The notes: generated by a model not told the origin, from the letters alone. A stretch of DNA of 64,000 bases from Azophilus sp965221755 (GCA_965221755.1 OZ244921.1:1116001-1180000); one strand, 5' to 3'; shown: positions 18,396 to 27,599, counted from the stretch's first letter. Translations and numbers: made by a program.

Positions 18396-19517
18396 ATGAG
18401 TGGAAGCCGAATCACCAACGCCTCGGCGCTAGTCGCCGTGCTGGCGGCCTTCTTGGTCGGTGCCCTGGCCTCACTGGCCATCCGCCCGCCCGGAGGTGAG
18501 GGGGTCGCCGACCGCGCACAGGCCACCGAGAAGGCGGCACGGCGCATTCAATGGCGCTTGCCCCTGTCCTTCCAAACCACCATGCCCGTGCTGGGCGACA
18601 ACCCCATCTACGTCACCGACATGCTGCGCGCGTCCTCGGCGGGCGCGGTTGACCTGCGCATCTTCGAGCCCGGCGAAGTGGTGCCGGCCTTGGCCATCAC
18701 CGAGGCGGTGCGGGAGGGCAAGGTGGAGGCGGGCTACACTTGGCTCGGCTACGACCAAGGCCGCGTTCCCTCAGCGGCGCTGGTCGCCGCGGTGCCGTTC
18801 GGCATGGAACCTTGGGAATTCGCCGCTTGGTGGTTCGAAGGCGGCGGCCGCGCGCTGGGCGAGGCCTTGTACGCCAAGCAGAACATCCACATCCTGTTTT
18901 GCGGCCTGACCGGCCCGGAAACCGCAGGCTGGTTCCGCAAGCCCATCGACAGCCTTGCGGACGTGCGCGGGCTCAAGATCCGCTTTGCGGGCATCGGCGG
19001 CAAGGTGATGGAGCGGGCCGGCGCATCGGTCACCATGCTGCCCGGCGGCGAGATCTTCCAAGCGCTGGAAAAGGGCGCCATCGATGCCACCGAGTACGCC
19101 CTGCCCATCGTCGATCAGTCCCTGGGCTTCAACCGGGTGGCTTCCTACAACTACTACCCCGGCTGGCACCAGCCCGCCACCGCATCGCACATGGCGGTCA
19201 ACCTGGAGGTCTGGAACCGGACCGCCCCAGCGGACCGCAAGCTGATCGAAACCGCCTGCACCGCCGGGGTGCTGCGCAACCTCGCCCGCAGCGAGGCCTT
19301 GCAGGGGGAGGTCATCGCCGGCTTCCCGGAATTGGGCGTGCAGGCGCGCGCGCTGCCGGACGACGTGCTGCGCGAGCTGCAGCGAGTGACCCAGGAGGTG
19401 CTTACGGAGGAGGCGGCCAACGATGCGGACTTCGCCGCCATCCTCGAATCCCAGCAGCGCTTCCGCACAAGCCACGCCCACTGGAAGGCCCGCGCCTACC
19501 TGCCTAGGGACTTTTAG
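18396..19517 (+). CDS. dctP: TRAP transporter substrate-binding protein (DctP family)
   Basis: A 373-residue periplasmic binding protein. A signal helix covers residues about 8-28. The mature protein has the DctP hallmarks: LADVRGLKIRFAGIGGKVMERAGASV (the region that contacts the ligand carboxylate through an arginine), LPGGEIFQALEKGAIDATE, and YNYYPGWHQPAT typical of the TakP-like branch that binds 2-oxo acids and other organic acids. It heads the operon dctP-Q-M. ATG 18396 follows GGGAG. Confidence 0.9.
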   Translation: MSGSRITNASALVAVLAAFLVGALASLAIRPPGGEGVADRAQATEKAARRIQWRLPLSFQTTMPVLGDNPIYVTDMLRASSAGAVDLRIFEPGEVVPALAITEAVREGKVEAGYTWLGYDQGRVPSAALVAAVPFGMEPWEFAAWWFEGGGRALGEALYAKQNIHILFCGLTGPETAGWFRKPIDSLADVRGLKIRFAGIGGKVMERAGASVTMLPGGEIFQALEKGAIDATEYALPIVDQSLGFNRVASYNYYPGWHQPATASHMAVNLEVWNRTAPADRKLIETACTAGVLRNLARSEALQGEVIAGFPELGVQARALPDDVLRELQRVTQEVLTEEAANDADFAAILESQQRFRTSHAHWKARAYLPRDF

Positions 19518-19524
19518 CCTATAT

Positions 19525-20112
19525 ATGCAGCTTCCAGCCACCCGCTTTTCCCGGCTTGTCGATCCTTGGCTGGAGCGCATCGGCCAGTGGGCCTCCTGGC
19601 TGTGGATGCTGCTGCTGGCCGTGATCGTCGTCAACGTGGTGCTGCGCTACGTCTTCGGCGAGGGGCGCATCGAGTTCGAGGAGGTGCAGTGGCACCTATA
19701 CGCCACGGGCTTCCTGCTGGGGCTCGGCTACGCGCTCAAGGCCGACGCCCACATCCGGGTGGACGTGCTGCACGAGCGCTTCCCGCCCACCTTGGCGGCT
19801 TGGGTGGAGTTGTACGGCATCGTCCTGCTGCTGCTGCCGTTCATCGCCGTGGTGCTGGTCTTCTCGGTGTCCTTCGTGTACGCCAGCTTCACCTTCGGCG
19901 AGGTTTCCTCATCCCCCGGCGGGCTGCCCTACCGTTGGGCCATCAAGGCGATGCTGCCCTTGGGTTTCCTGTTGCTGCTGATGGCGGCTCTGTCGCGTTT
20001 GTCGCGGGTCTGGGCCTGGCTGTTCCTCGGCGCCGCCGCTGCCGCGAATGAGGGCGCTGCGGAGGAGGGCGCTGCGGAAAAGGAAGCGGGAGCGGGCCGT
20101 GTCGCCCAATGA
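19525..20112 (+). CDS. dctQ: TRAP transporter small permease (DctQ)
   Basis: A 195-residue inner-membrane protein with four hydrophobic helices (about residues 20-45, 55-75, 95-120, 140-165). The stretch LRYVFGEGRIEFEEVQWHLY and ADAHIRVDVLHERF are typical of DctQ. The C-terminus is an Ala/Glu-rich tail. ATG 19525 is 7 bases behind the dctP stop; longer forms would overlap dctP. It forms the membrane complex with DctM. Confidence 0.88.
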   Translation: MQLPATRFSRLVDPWLERIGQWASWLWMLLLAVIVVNVVLRYVFGEGRIEFEEVQWHLYATGFLLGLGYALKADAHIRVDVLHERFPPTLAAWVELYGIVLLLLPFIAVVLVFSVSFVYASFTFGEVSSSPGGLPYRWAIKAMLPLGFLLLLMAALSRLSRVWAWLFLGAAAAANEGAAEEGAAEKEAGAGRVAQ

Positions 20113-21448
20113 AGGACTGGCGCTGATCATGTTCGCCAGCTTCATCGGCTTGGTCTTCACCGGCTTTCCGGTGGCTTGGATCCTCGGCGGGCTGGCGGTG
20201 CTGTTCACAGCGCTGGCCATCGTCCTGAACCTGGACTTCAACTTCCCCTTCGCCATCGATTGGAGCTACACCTCGCTGGTGGTGGACCGCTCCTGGAACG
20301 TGATGGAGAACTGGGTGATGGTCGCCCTGCCCATGTTCATCTTCATGGGCCTGCTGCTCGACCGCTCCGGCATCGCCAACCAGCTGATGGTGAGCTTCTC
20401 GCGCCTGTTCGGCAGCGTGCGCGGCGGGCTGGCCGTCACCGTCACCCTCATCGGCCTGCTGCTGGCGGCGACCACCGGCATCATCGGCGCCTCCGTGGTG
20501 CTGCTGGCGCTCCTGGGGCTTCCGGTGATGCTCAACCGAGGCTACGACAAGGCGCTGGCATCGGGCACGGTGTGCGCCGTGGGCACCTTGGGCATCCTCA
20601 TTCCGCCGAGCATCATGCTGGTGCTGATGGCCGACCGCATGGCCATGAGCGTCGGCGACCTGTTTCTCGGTGCCGTCTTTCCCGGCGCCCTGCTCGGCGG
20701 GCTCTACATTGCCTACTTGCTGGGCGTTGGGTTGCTGAAGCCGGATGCCGCCCCGGCTGGCGAGCGCGAACCCGTCAACTGGGCTACGGTGTGCGACCTG
20801 TTCGTCGCCATTCTGCCGCCCGCGTTCCTGATCCTTGCCGTGCTCGGCAGCATCTTCCTAGGCCTCGCCACCCCCACGGAAGCCGCCGGGGTCGGCGCCG
20901 CCGGGGCGCTGCTGCTGGCCGTGCTGAAGCGCCGCCTGGACGGCGCGGTGCTCCGGGAGGTGCTCCATGAGACCACCCGCACCACCGCCTTCATCTTTGG
21001 CGTGCTGCTGGGCGCCACGGCCTTCGCCCTAGTGCTGCGCGGCTTGGGCGGCGATGAGCTGATCGAGCGCACCCTGCTCAGCCTGCCGTTCAATCCGACG
21101 GGCATCATCATCACCATCCTCTTCGCCACCTTCCTGCTCGGCTTCTTTCTCGACTGGATTGAACTCACGCTCATCATTCTGCCCTTGGTCTCCCCGGTGG
21201 TGGCGGGCCTCGGCTTCGATCCGGTCTGGTTCACGGTGCTGTTCGCGGTCTGCCTGCAAACCAGCTTCCTCACCCCGCCGGTGGGCTTCGCCATCTTTTA
21301 CCTGAAGGGCGTGGCGCCGCCGGGCGTGGACGTGCGCACCATCTACAAGGGCGTGGCGCCCTTCATCGTTCTGCAGCTCATCGGCCTGGTCATCATCTTC
21401 AATTGGGATGCCATGGTGACTTGGCTGCCGGCGCAGGCCTACCGTTAA
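20099..21448 (+). CDS. dctM: TRAP transporter large permease (DctM)
   Basis: A 449-residue sodium- or proton-driven permease with about 12 membrane helices. Family motifs include the GIIGASVVLLALLGLPVM and GTLGILIPPSIMLVLMAD blocks and the FFLDWIELTLIILPL region. GTG 20099 is preferred: it overlaps the dctQ end by 14 bases and matches the usual N-terminus, whereas ATG 20048 would add a 17-residue arginine-rich leader. The operon probably imports an organic acid. Confidence 0.88.
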   Translation: MSPNEGLALIMFASFIGLVFTGFPVAWILGGLAVLFTALAIVLNLDFNFPFAIDWSYTSLVVDRSWNVMENWVMVALPMFIFMGLLLDRSGIANQLMVSFSRLFGSVRGGLAVTVTLIGLLLAATTGIIGASVVLLALLGLPVMLNRGYDKALASGTVCAVGTLGILIPPSIMLVLMADRMAMSVGDLFLGAVFPGALLGGLYIAYLLGVGLLKPDAAPAGEREPVNWATVCDLFVAILPPAFLILAVLGSIFLGLATPTEAAGVGAAGALLLAVLKRRLDGAVLREVLHETTRTTAFIFGVLLGATAFALVLRGLGGDELIERTLLSLPFNPTGIIITILFATFLLGFFLDWIELTLIILPLVSPVVAGLGFDPVWFTVLFAVCLQTSFLTPPVGFAIFYLKGVAPPGVDVRTIYKGVAPFIVLQLIGLVIIFNWDAMVTWLPAQAYR

Positions 21449-21509
21449 TGTCCCGTTTGGCGCCGGGCATGGCGGCCTATGGGCGCGCTTCCCCCTTCAG
21501 GGCTGCGGC

Positions 21510-22100
21510 GTGACCCGCATCGCCGTGTTGGCCTCCCACGGCGGTTCCATCCTCCAAGCCGTGATGGACGCCTGCGGCAGCGGCGAACTGAATGCCGAAG
21601 TGGTGGGAGTCATCAGCAACAACAGCGGCTCGATGGCCCTGCGCCGGGCACGGGGCGCTGGCATTGCCTTCCGGCACCTCAGCGGCCACACGCACCCGCA
21701 GCCAAGTGCCTTGGATGCGGCCATTTGCGCCACATTGGGGCAGGCGCAGCCCGATTGGGTGCTACTCGCCGGCTACATGAAGAAGTTGGGGCCGCGAACG
21801 CTCGATGCCTTCCAAGGCCGGGTTCTCAACGTCCATCCGGCGCTGCTCCCCAAGCATGGCGGGCGCGGCTTCCACGGCCGCCGAGTGCATCAGGCGGTGT
21901 TGGACGCCGGCGATGCCGAGACCGGCGCCACCGTGCATCTGGTGGATGCGGACTACGACACCGGTGCGATCCTTGCCCAGGTTCGGGTGCCTGTGGAGCC
22001 CGGCGATCGGGCTCGGGACGTGGAGGCGCGAGTCCAGCGCGCCGAGCGGCAGTTGGTGGTGGACACCCTCGCTGGCCTTGTTGATGGACAGCCTTGTTGA
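21510..22100 (+). CDS. purN: Phosphoribosylglycinamide formyltransferase
   Basis: A 196-residue enzyme that transfers formyl from 10-formyl-tetrahydrofolate to GAR in purine synthesis. The catalytic Asn-His pair is in VLNVHPALLPKHGG near residue 110, and the acidic residue is in VDADYDTGAIL near 147. The N-terminal phosphate loop reads LASHGGSILQA, where the common form is SGNGSNLQA, so this is a divergent member. The GTG start at 21510 gives the expected length. purM, its usual partner, is not adjacent. It needs one-carbon units that glyA and the glycine cleavage system, both in this window, can supply. Confidence 0.88.
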   Translation: MTRIAVLASHGGSILQAVMDACGSGELNAEVVGVISNNSGSMALRRARGAGIAFRHLSGHTHPQPSALDAAICATLGQAQPDWVLLAGYMKKLGPRTLDAFQGRVLNVHPALLPKHGGRGFHGRRVHQAVLDAGDAETGATVHLVDADYDTGAILAQVRVPVEPGDRARDVEARVQRAERQLVVDTLAGLVDGQPC

Positions 22101-22163
22101 TGGGCGGGCCCACGTCGGTGGGGCGCGTTATGATTCAAGCCTCACTTGCTTTGGAGTCTTGCC

Positions 22164-22547
22164 ATGTCCCGCGACGTCATCGTTCCTGAAGAGGACCGCG
22201 CCAGCTACGACAGCTTTCATTTTGCCCCGGCTGCGCGGGCCGGCGGCTTGGTGCTCCTGTCCGGCCAGATTGGCGCCAGCGGCGGCAGCGTCCCCGACAG
22301 CGCCGAGGAGGAGTTCCGCCTCGCGTGGCAGGGCGTGGGCCGGGTCTTGGCAGCGGCGGGGCTGGGCTTCGAGGACATCGTTGAGATCGCCTCCTACCAC
22401 GTGAACCTCCAGCAGCACCTTGGCACGTTCATGAAGGTTAAGGATGAGTTCATCAGCCAACCTTGGCCCGCTTGGACCGCGATCGGCATCACCGAGTTGG
22501 CCATTCCAGGCGCACGAGTCGAGATTAGGGTCACTGCGGTGAGTTAG
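22164..22547 (+). CDS. RidA-family deaminase
   Basis: A 127-residue member of the YjgF/YER057c/UK114 family. RidA proteins form cytosolic trimers and hydrolyse reactive enamines and imines released by PLP enzymes. The conserved C-terminal arginine lies in PGARVEI. The middle region GLVLLSGQIG and the ending TAVS fit the family, but it is not the closest RidA type. ATG 22164 is used because the upstream in-frame ATG lacks a ribosome site. Confidence 0.8.
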   Translation: MSRDVIVPEEDRASYDSFHFAPAARAGGLVLLSGQIGASGGSVPDSAEEEFRLAWQGVGRVLAAAGLGFEDIVEIASYHVNLQQHLGTFMKVKDEFISQPWPAWTAIGITELAIPGARVEIRVTAVS

Positions 22548-22660
22548 AACCAGCCCCTGCTTAGGATATCCTGCTCGCTTCCTTGGGCATCTCCCAGCAT
22601 CCGATCAACGTGATTCAGGAAGCGATGAAACGACCTTGCGGCAAGCGGATGCCGGGCCTA
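22544..22660 (-). pseudogene. Unidentified gene tail
   Basis: A 37-codon minus-strand frame opens behind a stop near 22660 and reads ARHPLAARSFHRFLNHVDRM, then LGDAQGSEQDILSRGWF and TAA at 22544-22546. Its composition and sequence look like real protein and not a shadow. It is in a different frame from the restriction gene remnant next to it. It may be the end of that gene after a frameshift or the end of another lost gene. No family is assigned. Confidence 0.3.
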
Positions 22661-22664
22661 AGAC

Positions 22665-23009
22665 AAGACCCTGTCCGTCTATGCGTTCAGCAAAAACGCG
22701 TCCAACTAGCCAAGGGAGGAATTCCTCAATAACGGTGTTGTCGAGCTTAAGCTATCCCTTTTGCCAGTAGAGAAAATCCTCAGGGCTGTCAAAGACCAAG
22801 TCCATATCCACTGCTGTCTTGTAACGGTTTAGGGCTTCCACCAAAGCATCAACCAGATCGTCGCCTTCACCTTCAAGCGCGGTCATCTCGTTGATCCAAG
22901 TCTCATAGATCTCGATGGCCGATGCGACGCGTGGCTGGTCCGCGGTCGGCAGCTTCGCATTGTCGAGCAGCGCTCGAAGTTTGTCGCCGTGCGGGGTTGG
23001 AAAGCTCAT
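22665..23009 (-). pseudogene. Type II restriction endonuclease remnant with amber stop
   Basis: From ATG 23009 the frame runs 85 codons (LRALLDNAKLPTADQPRV, WINEM, VFDSPEDFLYWQKG) to TAG at 22752-22754, then continues in frame as LKLDNTVIEEFLPWLVGRVF. Across the stop, my memory of this restriction endonuclease family is FLYxQKGQLKLDNT, so a CAG glutamine codon has become TAG. The frame is lost again near 22665. The ATG overlaps the upstream methyltransferase stop in ATGA, so this was an operon. The exact restriction family is not named with confidence. Confidence 0.55.
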
Positions 23010-23640
23010 TGGGACGAGCGCAGGGGTGACTGCGCGATGAACATCGGGGAAGGGGTGGTTGCGGGCATCCGTTCGAGCGCGCAGTCGAGCAGTGGTCCCT
23101 TGGCAACGAGGTCGATGTTTCGCCGCGTCGCCGAGAGGAGCTCCTGTGCGACGGAACGTGCGGCGTTGAGGGCGAAAGTCTCATCGACGACTTCGCCGGT
23201 GGAACGAAGATGTAGGATATCCTCGTAGATCGACTTGCCGTAGCGGTTGCGGAACACGCGTTCCTGACGGCGTTCAAGCCGAAGACCAGCCGTGCGAACC
23301 GCCAACTCCGCGATGAGTTCGCCGTTAAAGAAGCGGTCCCCGCAAACGGTGGATTCGCGACCTACCACTAGTATGGAAAGCCCTGCGGGGCGGATGACGC
23401 GTACGATCTCGCGAAGCGCGAGGGACATGTCAAGTGAGTACTGCACTACGGTGAGGAAGCGATTTGCCCGGTTCTGGCGGTTTGACCCGATTTCGGAGCG
23501 CGCAATGGCCAACACGTTGTGCGCCATGGCCTCGACGGAGCGCCGATACTGCTGGTGATAGTTGTGGACGTTGATGTACGGCGGGGAAGTAAGCACCAAG
23601 TCAAAGGCGCCTTGTGCAGGCGTTGCTAACGGAGTTCGCT
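23006..23640 (-). pseudogene. DNA methyltransferase remnant (TSPPY class), N-terminus missing
   Basis: About 210 codons of an amino-methyltransferase. Motif IV is FDLVLTSPPYINVHNYH; further family blocks are SEIGSNRQNRANRFLTVVQY and ILVVGRESTVCGDRFF. This architecture belongs to m4C/m6A DNA methyltransferases of type II systems. The sequence upstream of motif IV, including any target domain, ends at a stop codon near 23640, close to the MATE gene start. Only the C-terminal part remains, though a start at GTG near 23599 could still be used. With the gene behind it, it formed a restriction-modification operon. Confidence 0.65.
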
Positions 23641-23733
23641 AATCCGCGGGCAATCGAGGTTGTTCCCCGGTGGTCGCGCCACTTGGGCTTGGAACCGCGC
23701 CAGTTTGGGGAAAGCTCGCGTAAAGTAGCGTCC

Positions 23734-25077
23734 ATGGCGCAGCACGACCTGACCCAAGGCTCCGTGCGGCTCTCGCTCTATCGGCTGACGGCGCCGATGA
23801 TCCTGGGGGTCGCTTCCAGCATCCTGGTGCAGACGCTGGAGATGGGCTTCATCGGCCAGCTCTCCACCGAGCATGTGGCGGCGCTGACCTTCACCTTCCC
23901 GATCACCATGATTCTGACCAGCATCGCGCTTGGCGTCAGCATCGGCACCTCGTCGGTGATCGCCCGCAGCGCCGGGTCGGGCAACCGTCGTGACATGCGC
24001 CGCCTGGGCTCCCACGCCATCGTGCTGATCGGCGGCCTGATGGCGCTGCTGTCCCTGGTCGGTTGGGCCGCCATCGATCCGGTGTTCACCGCCATGGGCG
24101 CCCGCCCGGAAGTGCTGCCGCTGATCCACAGCTACTTGGACATCTACTACCCCGGAGCCGTTTTTTTCACCATCACCATGATCGCCGGCAGCATCCTGCG
24201 GGCGTCCGGCAACGCCAATACGCCGGGGCTGGCGATGACCTCGGGGGCGCTGTTCAACCTCGCCCTGGCCCCCTTGCTGATCTTCGGCTGGCTCGGTTTC
24301 CCGCGCATGGAGCTGGCGGGCGCGGCGACTGCCATGACGGTGACCAGGGTGCTGACCGCCGCTTGGCTGCTGCACTGCGTGCGCCGCGACGGGCTCATCA
24401 AGACCCGTGCGCCGCTGGCTGGCCTAAAGGTCTCCGCCGCACGGATTTTGCGCATCGGACTTCCGGCCGCTGCCACCCAGTTGATCGGCCCGCTTTCCGG
24501 GGCCTTTATCACCCGCTTGGTCGCCGCCCATGGCGAGGTCGTCGTGGCCGGCTTCGGCGTCGCCACCCGCATCGAGGCTGTCGCGGTGATGACGCTGTTC
24601 GCCCTCTCCGGCAGCATCGGGCCATTCGTCGGGCAGAACGCCGGGGCCAAAAACATGGCCCGAGTCCGGGCCGGCCTGCGGGCGGCATGCCTGTTCAGCC
24701 TGCTTTGGGGGCTGGCCGCCGCGCTGCTGATGGCCGTTTGGGGCGGGCGGTTCGCGGCTTGGCTCAATGGCGATGCGGCGGTGGCGGCCGTCGCGGCCCT
24801 GTACCTGCTGATCGTGCCGTTGAGTTACGGCGCTTGGGGCGTGCTGATGATGACGTCAGCCTCCTTCAATGGCTTGGGCAGGCCGCTGCCGTCCACCGTG
24901 CTGTCCTTCACCCGCATGTTCGCGGTCTATGTTCCGCTGGCGATGGCGCTGAACGAGTGGCATGGCTACGGCGGCATCTTCGCGGCCACCGCAGCCAGCA
25001 ACGTCCTGATGGGGTTGGTCGGCTACTGGTGGTTTCAGCGGACGTACGCGCACGACCGTGAACAGCCCGTGGCGTAG
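23734..25077 (+). CDS. MATE-family efflux transporter
   Basis: A 447-residue inner-membrane multidrug/cation antiporter of the MatE family with about 12 helices in two homologous halves. The first half starts GSVRLSLYRLTAPMILG and contains FIGQLSTEHVAALTF; the second half contains GAFITRLVAAHGEVVVAGFGVATRIE and SIGPFVGQNAGA, the standard MATE repeat. ATG 23734 gives the family-typical N-terminus; upstream codons belong to the truncated methyltransferase region read antisense. It is convergent with the crotonase gene. Confidence 0.9.
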   Translation: MAQHDLTQGSVRLSLYRLTAPMILGVASSILVQTLEMGFIGQLSTEHVAALTFTFPITMILTSIALGVSIGTSSVIARSAGSGNRRDMRRLGSHAIVLIGGLMALLSLVGWAAIDPVFTAMGARPEVLPLIHSYLDIYYPGAVFFTITMIAGSILRASGNANTPGLAMTSGALFNLALAPLLIFGWLGFPRMELAGAATAMTVTRVLTAAWLLHCVRRDGLIKTRAPLAGLKVSAARILRIGLPAAATQLIGPLSGAFITRLVAAHGEVVVAGFGVATRIEAVAVMTLFALSGSIGPFVGQNAGAKNMARVRAGLRAACLFSLLWGLAAALLMAVWGGRFAAWLNGDAAVAAVAALYLLIVPLSYGAWGVLMMTSASFNGLGRPLPSTVLSFTRMFAVYVPLAMALNEWHGYGGIFAATAASNVLMGLVGYWWFQRTYAHDREQPVA

Positions 25078-25170
25078 CATCCGCAATCGGTTTGGCGGCC
25101 GAGGGCCGAACCGCGCGCGGCGCCGTTCCTCCGTGCGACGGATGCCCCGCAGGGGGCCGGCCGCCGCGCC

Positions 25171-25953
25171 TCAACGGCCAATGAAACGCCCCGGGCGACG
25201 TTCCGCCACCGCCCGAACGCCCTCCTTGTGGTCCTCGGTTTGCTGCAAGCGGTGCTGCTCCACAAATTCAAGGTCGGTTTGCCTCTGCACCGCCTCGGCA
25301 ATGCCCTGGCGCATGGTGGCCCGCACCGAGAGTAGGGCGAGGGGCGCGTTTTCAGCGATCTCCTCGGCCAATGACAGGGCTCGGCTGCGCAGCGCCTCCC
25401 GCTCGACCAGCACATCGGCCAAGCCCCAATCATAGGCCGTGGCGCCGTCGATGCGCCGACCGGTCAGGCACATGAGGTTGGCCCTCTGCTGGCCGATCAG
25501 CTTGGGCAGGGTGTGGGTCAGCCCAAAGCCGGGGTGGAAGCCCAGCTTGACGAAATTGGCGGTGAACCGGGCTTGGGGGCAGACCACGCGGAAGTCGGGC
25601 AGCACCGCCAGCCCGAAGCCGCCGCCCACCGCCGCGCCCTGAATGGCGCCGATGACCGGTTTTTTGCAGGCGAACAGCCGCACTGCGGCGCTGTACAGCG
25701 GATTGCCGTCCCGTTCCCGCCGGGCGTCCCGTTCATCCTGCTGGCTGCGGTCGCCGAAGTTGGCCCCGGCGCAAAAGTGCTTGCCTTGGGCGGCGAGCAC
25801 CAAGGCGCGCACGTTGGCGTCGGCGTCAAGCGATTCGAAGGCGTCGCCCAAGGCGTTGATCAGGCGCAAGTCAAAGAAGTTGTTTGGCGGGCGCTGGATT
25901 TCAACCAACGCCACATGGCCAGTGCGGGTGACTTCCAAGTCTTCAAACGGCAA
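25171..25953 (-). CDS. Enoyl-CoA hydratase/isomerase-family protein
   Basis: A 260-residue crotonase-fold protein. The oxyanion-hole motifs are present: GKHFCAGANFGD near residue 57 and GAAVGGGFGLAVLPDFRV near 107. The two glutamates that catalyse hydration in crotonase appear to be absent: the first position reads GGFGLA instead of GGCELA, and the second region reads FVKLGFHPGFG instead of a PE motif. It may act as an isomerase, hydrolase or decarboxylase on a CoA thioester. It stands alone between a convergent MATE gene and a divergent DUF4396 gene. Confidence 0.85.
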   Translation of the reverse strand: MPFEDLEVTRTGHVALVEIQRPPNNFFDLRLINALGDAFESLDADANVRALVLAAQGKHFCAGANFGDRSQQDERDARRERDGNPLYSAAVRLFACKKPVIGAIQGAAVGGGFGLAVLPDFRVVCPQARFTANFVKLGFHPGFGLTHTLPKLIGQQRANLMCLTGRRIDGATAYDWGLADVLVEREALRSRALSLAEEIAENAPLALLSVRATMRQGIAEAVQRQTDLEFVEQHRLQQTEDHKEGVRAVAERRPGRFIGR

Positions 25954-26034
25954 GGCGCTTCCCTCCCTCGGTTCAGCGGTGCATTGATTGGCTGCTAAGC
26001 TTGGCGATCCATGTTAACCGAGTTCTGAGCACTG

Positions 26035-26142
26035 GCGCCCGCGAAGCGGGTGTGCGGGCTCAGAAACATACCGGAATCTGATCTAAGCGACGAGCGCGGA
26101 GTTTCGCGCCAGCGAAACTCCATCCGCGACCGTCAGGTCGCG
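26035..26142 (+). repeat. Structured leader repeat (copy D)
   Basis: A class-1 terminal hairpin left over from a first unit (GCGCCCGCGAAGCGGG at about 26036) is followed directly by a full unit: TGTGCGGGCTCAGAAAC, CATACCGGAATCTGATC, GGAGTTTCGC...GCGAAACTCC and the GCGACC/GGTCGC hairpin ending at 26142. It points to the DUF4396 start 61 nt away and lies between divergent genes. The full unit is almost identical to copy B unit 2. Confidence 0.85.
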
Positions 26143-26203
26143 CCTTGACCTTTAAGCCTGCGGCGGGTTTAGTGGGCCAGTGCCCCGTCGAGGGACTGAG
26201 AGC

Positions 26204-26650
26204 ATGAGCGAATCCACGGCATCCCACAGCATCGACTGGCGCTGCCGCCATACTTGGCGAACCGCTGCCGTCAATACGGCGTGGTGCCTCTTGGGCTGCT
26301 CCATCGGCGACTTCGGCACCATCGCCTTCTTCCAGTTCACCGGCATCCCTTGGCCGACGCTGGCGATCATGGCGCTGGCCATCGTCAATGGCATAGCGAC
26401 CTCCATTCTGCTGGAGACGGCGGTTCTTTGGCGGCAAATGGGACCGAGCGCGGCCTTCAGAACGGCCGTCGGCATGTCGCTGATCTCGATGGTGGCCATG
26501 GAAACCGCCATGAACTTGGTCGATTGGGCCCTGACCGGCGGCGCCAAGCTGACTTGGTGGGTGATTCCGGCGATGCTGGCCGTTGGCTTCTTGACGCCCC
26601 TGCCCTACAACTACTGGCGCTTGAAGGCCCTCGGCAAGGCCTGTCACTGA
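26204..26650 (+). CDS. DUF4396 membrane protein
   Basis: A 148-residue membrane protein with four predicted helices. It matches DUF4396 features: an early TAAVNTAWCLLGCSIGDFG helix, a second helix with AIMALAIVNGIATS, then METAMNLVDW and a last helix ending in LPYNYWRLKALGKACH. The function of the family is unknown. Proposed roles include metal or small-molecule handling, but the sequence gives no proof. ATG 26204 has a weak GAGGGA site. It follows copy D of the leader repeat. Confidence 0.7.
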   Translation: MSESTASHSIDWRCRHTWRTAAVNTAWCLLGCSIGDFGTIAFFQFTGIPWPTLAIMALAIVNGIATSILLETAVLWRQMGPSAAFRTAVGMSLISMVAMETAMNLVDWALTGGAKLTWWVIPAMLAVGFLTPLPYNYWRLKALGKACH

Positions 26651-26699
26651 AGAGCGCGCGTCCATAACATGCCGCTTGGAGGAACTCCCTGCCGCCCGG

Positions 26700-27599
26700 C
26701 TACGGAGTTCGGCACGGCTTATCGAGCAAGCGCAGCGCATGGTGAAAGACCTCGTTGATGAATTTGACCCACTCAGCGTCGTTATGCAGGGTTTCGTTGA
26801 GCAGGAACTTCTCGATTTGCATCTGTCCGAGTTGCTTGCGCATTTCCTCGCTCACAACGCCAACGATGAGGAAATTCTTCGCCCTCGTTGGCGTTTGGTC
26901 AAAGGACTTCTTGACGGCGCCTAAGCGCTCCAAGGCCCCGGCCGGGTCCATCCCGCCCTTGACCTCTATCGTTGAAGCGATTTCCCAAGAGCCATCGGGC
27001 TGCCTTCCTTCAAAGCAGATGTCCGGCTCTGAGGAATACGTCATTCGCAAGGCGCCATCCTTGCCCAAGCGCCATGTTTCGCCCTCGCCCTGACGCTCGC
27101 ACAGGATGTCGCCTTGACTTTTCAGCCACTCAAGGATCCGTTCCTTCATCGCCTGCTCCGCTTCTTGGCCAATGATGTTTCTCAGTGCGCCGTCCGAGGC
27201 GATGCCGATGGTTGCGAGGACGTTCCGATACCCATTCTCCAGAGTCCACTCGGTCGAGTTTCGGATAACGGAGGAAATGACAAGGTTGTAGAGTCTGGCG
27301 ATATCCAGGGCGCGTTGCTGAGTGACTCGGGCCGTGCTGGGCGATTCCTCCCATCGGGTCACGGAACCGGCAATTTGTTGAACCCGCTTCAGTGACAGCG
27401 TCGCAATACCTCGGTAGTGCAGGGAAGCATCGGGGTGAGCGCAAAGCACATCCGGGTGGGCAAAAACCAAGGCGGGGTTCGCCTTGATGGCTTGGACGTG
27501 ACCCCAAGCCTCCCGGTCGATTCCGAGCTGGCCTGGATTCCAGGATAGGTGCCAGCTCAGGACATTTCGGAACTTTTCGCCTGCCGGATCAGGCAGCAT
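26700..27599 (-). pseudogene. XcyI-like restriction endonuclease, 5' end lost to an IS
   Basis: Codons from about 27554 down encode roughly 285 residues of a PD-(D/E)XK restriction enzyme. The putative catalytic site is SEPDICF followed 20 residues later by STIEVKGG. Upstream, FAHPDVLCAHPDASLHYRGIATLSLKRVQ matches my memory of the XcyI/Cfr9I (CCCGGG) family, but the name is a guess. The first codons now available (ATG 27599) are supplied by the end of the insertion sequence, so the native start and perhaps 30-50 residues are gone. No methyltransferase gene is nearby. Without its methyltransferase an active enzyme would be lethal, which suggests that it is inactive or that the cognate methyltransferase is elsewhere. 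Confidence 0.5.
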
